A DNA stretch of 8,967 nucleotides from contig JAQTNZ010000068.1 of the NCBI GenBank assembly GCA_028713595.1, positions 1 to 8,967 on the forward strand, read 5' to 3'. The stretch comes from Methylovulum sp. Its GTDB lineage: Bacteria; Pseudomonadota; Gammaproteobacteria; Methylococcales; Methylomonadaceae. Made by a program: the position numbers and the translations under genes. Of the stretch, positions 7,467-8,967 are shown one piece after another. Each line of letters starts with the position of its first letter. The stretch's first letter is position 1. A model generated the notes under the pieces. It saw only the letters and a list, made by a program, of their open reading frames with translations. It did not search any database and had not been told where the DNA came from.

Positions 7467-8102
7467 ATGAAAATAGCCCTTATCTTAAGCTTGCTGTTAT
7501 TAGGCGGCCATCCGGCGGCCGCCGCCATGCACCACGCGGGCATGATGATGGACGAAAAAGGCATGATTATGAACGACAACCCCGACACCCTGCCGCGTGA
7601 TTGCCAAAAACTGTCGGAAACCGTCGATATCACCATCCATGCCGGCCAACAATACGCTGCTCCCTTCAACGGCAAAATGTTCGCCTTTGACCATCAGCAA
7701 TGGGATGTCAAGCCTTGTGCGAAAATCAACATCACCTTCATCAATGACGATGACATCCGCCACCAACTGATGATCCACGGCCTGCCCGGCTATCTGTACC
7801 CGGAAGGCATGTTCCATCTGGAACTCAACGGCAAGGGCGAATTAAAAGCCTCGCTGATTATGCCCAGCCAGAAAAAAACCTACCTGGTGCATTGCGAATT
7901 GCCGCAACATGCGGAAAAAGGCATGAAAGCACAACTGAAAGTCGATGGCGGCGATGGCGACCTGCCCAGCATCCCTGGTATCAGTGCCGCCGTTAAGGCC
8001 GACCACTATCCGGTGGACTGGACCCGCACCAATGTCGGCATCCTATTATTGTGCGTATTGGCAGGGGCCGCCCTGCCCTTGTTTATCTTAAAACTGAAAT
8101 AA
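7467..8102 (+). CDS. membrane-anchored cupredoxin with Met/His-rich N-terminus
   Basis: This 211-residue protein has a cleavable signal peptide (MKIALILSLLLLGGHPAAAA, cut near residue 20), a cupredoxin domain and a C-terminal helix (about 189-209) ending LKLK, so it is tethered to the outer face of the cytoplasmic membrane. The type 1 copper ligands are H99 and then C143-x4-H148-x4-M153 (HCELPQHAEKGM), a canonical blue-copper spacing. C46 and C84 may form a disulfide. The mature N-terminus begins MHHAGMMMDEKGMIMND, a methionine/histidine cluster typical of periplasmic copper handling. It follows the oxidase by 63 bases with no terminator between, so the two are probably one operon. Likely roles are electron donor to the oxidase or copper chaperone. 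It is not PmoD-like by its ligands. No Shine-Dalgarno is visible. Confidence 0.85.
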   Translation: MKIALILSLLLLGGHPAAAAMHHAGMMMDEKGMIMNDNPDTLPRDCQKLSETVDITIHAGQQYAAPFNGKMFAFDHQQWDVKPCAKINITFINDDDIRHQLMIHGLPGYLYPEGMFHLELNGKGELKASLIMPSQKKTYLVHCELPQHAEKGMKAQLKVDGGDGDLPSIPGISAAVKADHYPVDWTRTNVGILLLCVLAGAALPLFILKLK

Positions 8103-8111
8103 CGCCCACAA

Positions 8112-8155
8112 AAAAGCCCGCCACCCCATCGTTTGCGAAGGGTTGGCGGGCTTTT
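8112..8155. terminator. bidirectional rho-independent terminator between the cupredoxin gene and rpmE
   Basis: AAAAGCCCGCCA (8112-8123) and TGGCGGGCTTTT (8144-8155) form a perfect 12-bp stem with a 20-base loop. The plus strand ends in four T after the GC stem, and the minus strand has six T (complement of A at 8110-8115). It lies nine bases after the cupredoxin stop and downstream of the convergent rpmE, so it can stop transcription from both sides. The remaining bases up to rpmE hold only a GC-rich hairpin (8185-8201) without a T run. Confidence 0.9.
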
Positions 8156-8216
8156 CCGTTGGTGTCTGGCTTGGGGCGGTTTCCGGCGGCAGGTCTCCGC
8201 CAGAGCATACGGCGGG

Positions 8217-8417
8217 TTATTTGCCGTATTTTTTGCGGAATTTGTCAACGCGGCCTGCGGTGTCAACCACACGTTGTTTACCTGTATAAAAAGGATGGCA
8301 TGATGAGCAAACCTCAATTTGCAGGTCTTTTGCTATTACCGAGCCAGTGACAAAAGAATTACCACAACCGCAAGTTACGGTAATTTGTTTATAGTTTGGA
8401 TGAATATCTGGTTTCAT
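8217..8417 (-). CDS. rpmE: 50S ribosomal protein L31, zinc-binding form
   Basis: This 66-residue protein is L31 of the large ribosomal subunit, bridging to the small subunit. It begins [22 protein letters not shown] and contains [24 protein letters not shown], the diagnostic L31 signature. Four cysteines (C16, C18, C37, C40) are intact, so this is the zinc-containing C+ type rather than the zinc-independent paralogue that replaces it during zinc shortage. A modest ribosome site (GAAAG) precedes the ATG. It is a single gene, divergent from the exonuclease gene and convergent with the copper pair. Confidence 0.97.
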   Translation of the reverse strand: MKPDIHPNYKQITVTCGCGNSFVTGSVIAKDLQIEVCSSCHPFYTGKQRVVDTAGRVDKFRKKYGK

Positions 8418-8445
8418 ATCGCTTTCACATTAGCCGCAAACGGGC

Positions 8446-8474
8446 TACATACTTATTAAAGAACCATCTATAAT
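8446..8474 (+). promoter_or_regulatory. promoter of the exonuclease III gene
   Basis: A perfect TATAAT -10 lies at 8469-8474, with TACATA (8446-8451, three of six -35 matches) 17 bases upstream. The predicted start is near 8481, about 33 bases before the xthA ATG. The same -10 overlaps the opposite-strand -10 of rpmE. Confidence 0.5.
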
Positions 8475-8498
8475 ACGGTTTTATGCAAAAAACCGCAA
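8470..8498 (-). promoter_or_regulatory. promoter of rpmE
   Basis: On the minus strand TTGCGG (8493-8498) is followed by 17 bases and TATTAT (8470-8475, five of six). The predicted start is near 8463, giving a leader of about 46 bases. It shares its -10 bases with the plus-strand promoter. Confidence 0.5.
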
Positions 8499-8513
8499 CC
8501 TACAAATAATCTT

Positions 8514-8967
8514 ATGCGCATCATCACCTTAAATACCAATGGCATCCGCTCGGCTGAACGCAAAGGCTTCTTCGCTTGGATGCAGCAACAACAGGCTGAT
8601 GTGGTCTGCATCCAAGAAACCAAAGCGCAATTGCACCAACTCCCCGCCGACCCTTTCCACCCCGAAAACTATCATTGTTTCTACCACGATGCCGAAAAAA
8701 AAGGCTATAGCGGCGTGGCTCTGTACTGCAAAAAACTGCCGGACAAAGTCATCAACGGCATCGGTTGGGCGGACTTTGACAGCGAAGGCCGCTTTATAGA
8801 AGCCCAGTTCGGCAAACTCAGCGTCATCTCCCTGTATTTGCCGTCCGGGTCTTCAGGTCCTGCGCGGCAAGCGGTCAAGTTCCAAGTCATGGAACGCCTG
8901 GGCCCTTACCTGCAAACCCGCGCCCAAGAAGGCCGCGACATCATCATCTGTGGCGACTGGAATATCG
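8514..8967 (+). CDS. xthA: exodeoxyribonuclease III, N-terminal part (cut by window end)
   Basis: 151 codons are visible, starting MRIITLNTNGIRSAERKGFF and running off the right edge without a stop. It belongs to the exonuclease III/AP endonuclease family, which cleaves DNA at abasic sites and removes 3' blocks during base excision repair. Conserved active-site elements are N7 in NTNGIR, the metal-binding E35 in IQETKA, the YSGVALY strand, Y108 in LYLPSG and D148/N150 in GDWN. All are at positions expected for the E. coli enzyme. The start is the ATG immediately before this N-terminus; no Shine-Dalgarno is evident in the short leader. It is transcribed divergently from rpmE. The ExoA/XthA subgroup cannot be settled from this half. 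Confidence 0.93.
   Translation, partial: MRIITLNTNGIRSAERKGFFAWMQQQQADVVCIQETKAQLHQLPADPFHPENYHCFYHDAEKKGYSGVALYCKKLPDKVINGIGWADFDSEGRFIEAQFGKLSVISLYLPSGSSGPARQAVKFQVMERLGPYLQTRAQEGRDIIICGDWNI

Noticed and set aside
7467..8102. Identification of the cupredoxin as PmoD or a CuA-type protein.
   Set aside because: Ligands are one His plus Cys-x4-His-x4-Met, a type 1 site, not a two-cysteine CuA or PmoD-type site.
8006..8317. 103-codon minus-strand frame across the terminator and rpmE.
   Set aside because: It overlaps the end of the cupredoxin gene, the terminator and rpmE in another frame.

Overview
The window reads as chromosomal DNA from a gammaproteobacterium. The Na+-translocating NADH:quinone reductase genes, the small 4.5S signal recognition particle RNA, the dnaX-ybaB-recR block and the zinc-type ribosomal protein L31 all point that way. 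A membrane-tethered copper oxidase with a cupredoxin partner would suit a copper-rich oxidiser such as a methanotroph (Methylococcales-like), but that taxonomic step is inference. There is no sign of insertion sequences, phage or CRISPR.

Layout: positions 1-1536 (minus strand) hold the first codons of nqrB and a complete nqrA, expressed from a well-formed promoter at about 1634-1662. Positions 1783-5493 (minus strand) are one collinear housekeeping block, in transcription order: 4.5S RNA (ffs), dnaX, ybaB, recR, an unrecognised three-helix membrane protein, and a HIT-family hydrolase. No terminator is visible between ffs and dnaX. A cluster of TTTAGC/GCTAAA inverted repeats lies over the ffs promoter region.

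Positions 5494-8102 (plus strand) form the most distinctive part. A two-domain multicopper oxidase anchored by both an N- and a C-terminal membrane helix is followed 63 bases later by a secreted, C-terminally anchored cupredoxin with a Met/His-rich N-terminus. A 23-codon Cys/His/Pro-rich open frame precedes the oxidase, and its stop overlaps the oxidase start (ATGA). The oxidase has no visible Shine-Dalgarno sequence. The order leader, oxidase, small copper protein recalls the copper-regulated cutF-cutO-cutG layout of Rhodobacter, although homology cannot be shown here. The pair probably acts on the outer face of the cytoplasmic membrane, in copper detoxification or in electron transfer to oxygen.

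Positions 8103-8967 hold a bidirectional terminator shared with the convergent rpmE gene, rpmE itself (minus), and then the divergent start of an exonuclease III gene (plus, cut by the window end). The rpmE and xthA promoters appear to share one symmetric -10 element (TATAATA).
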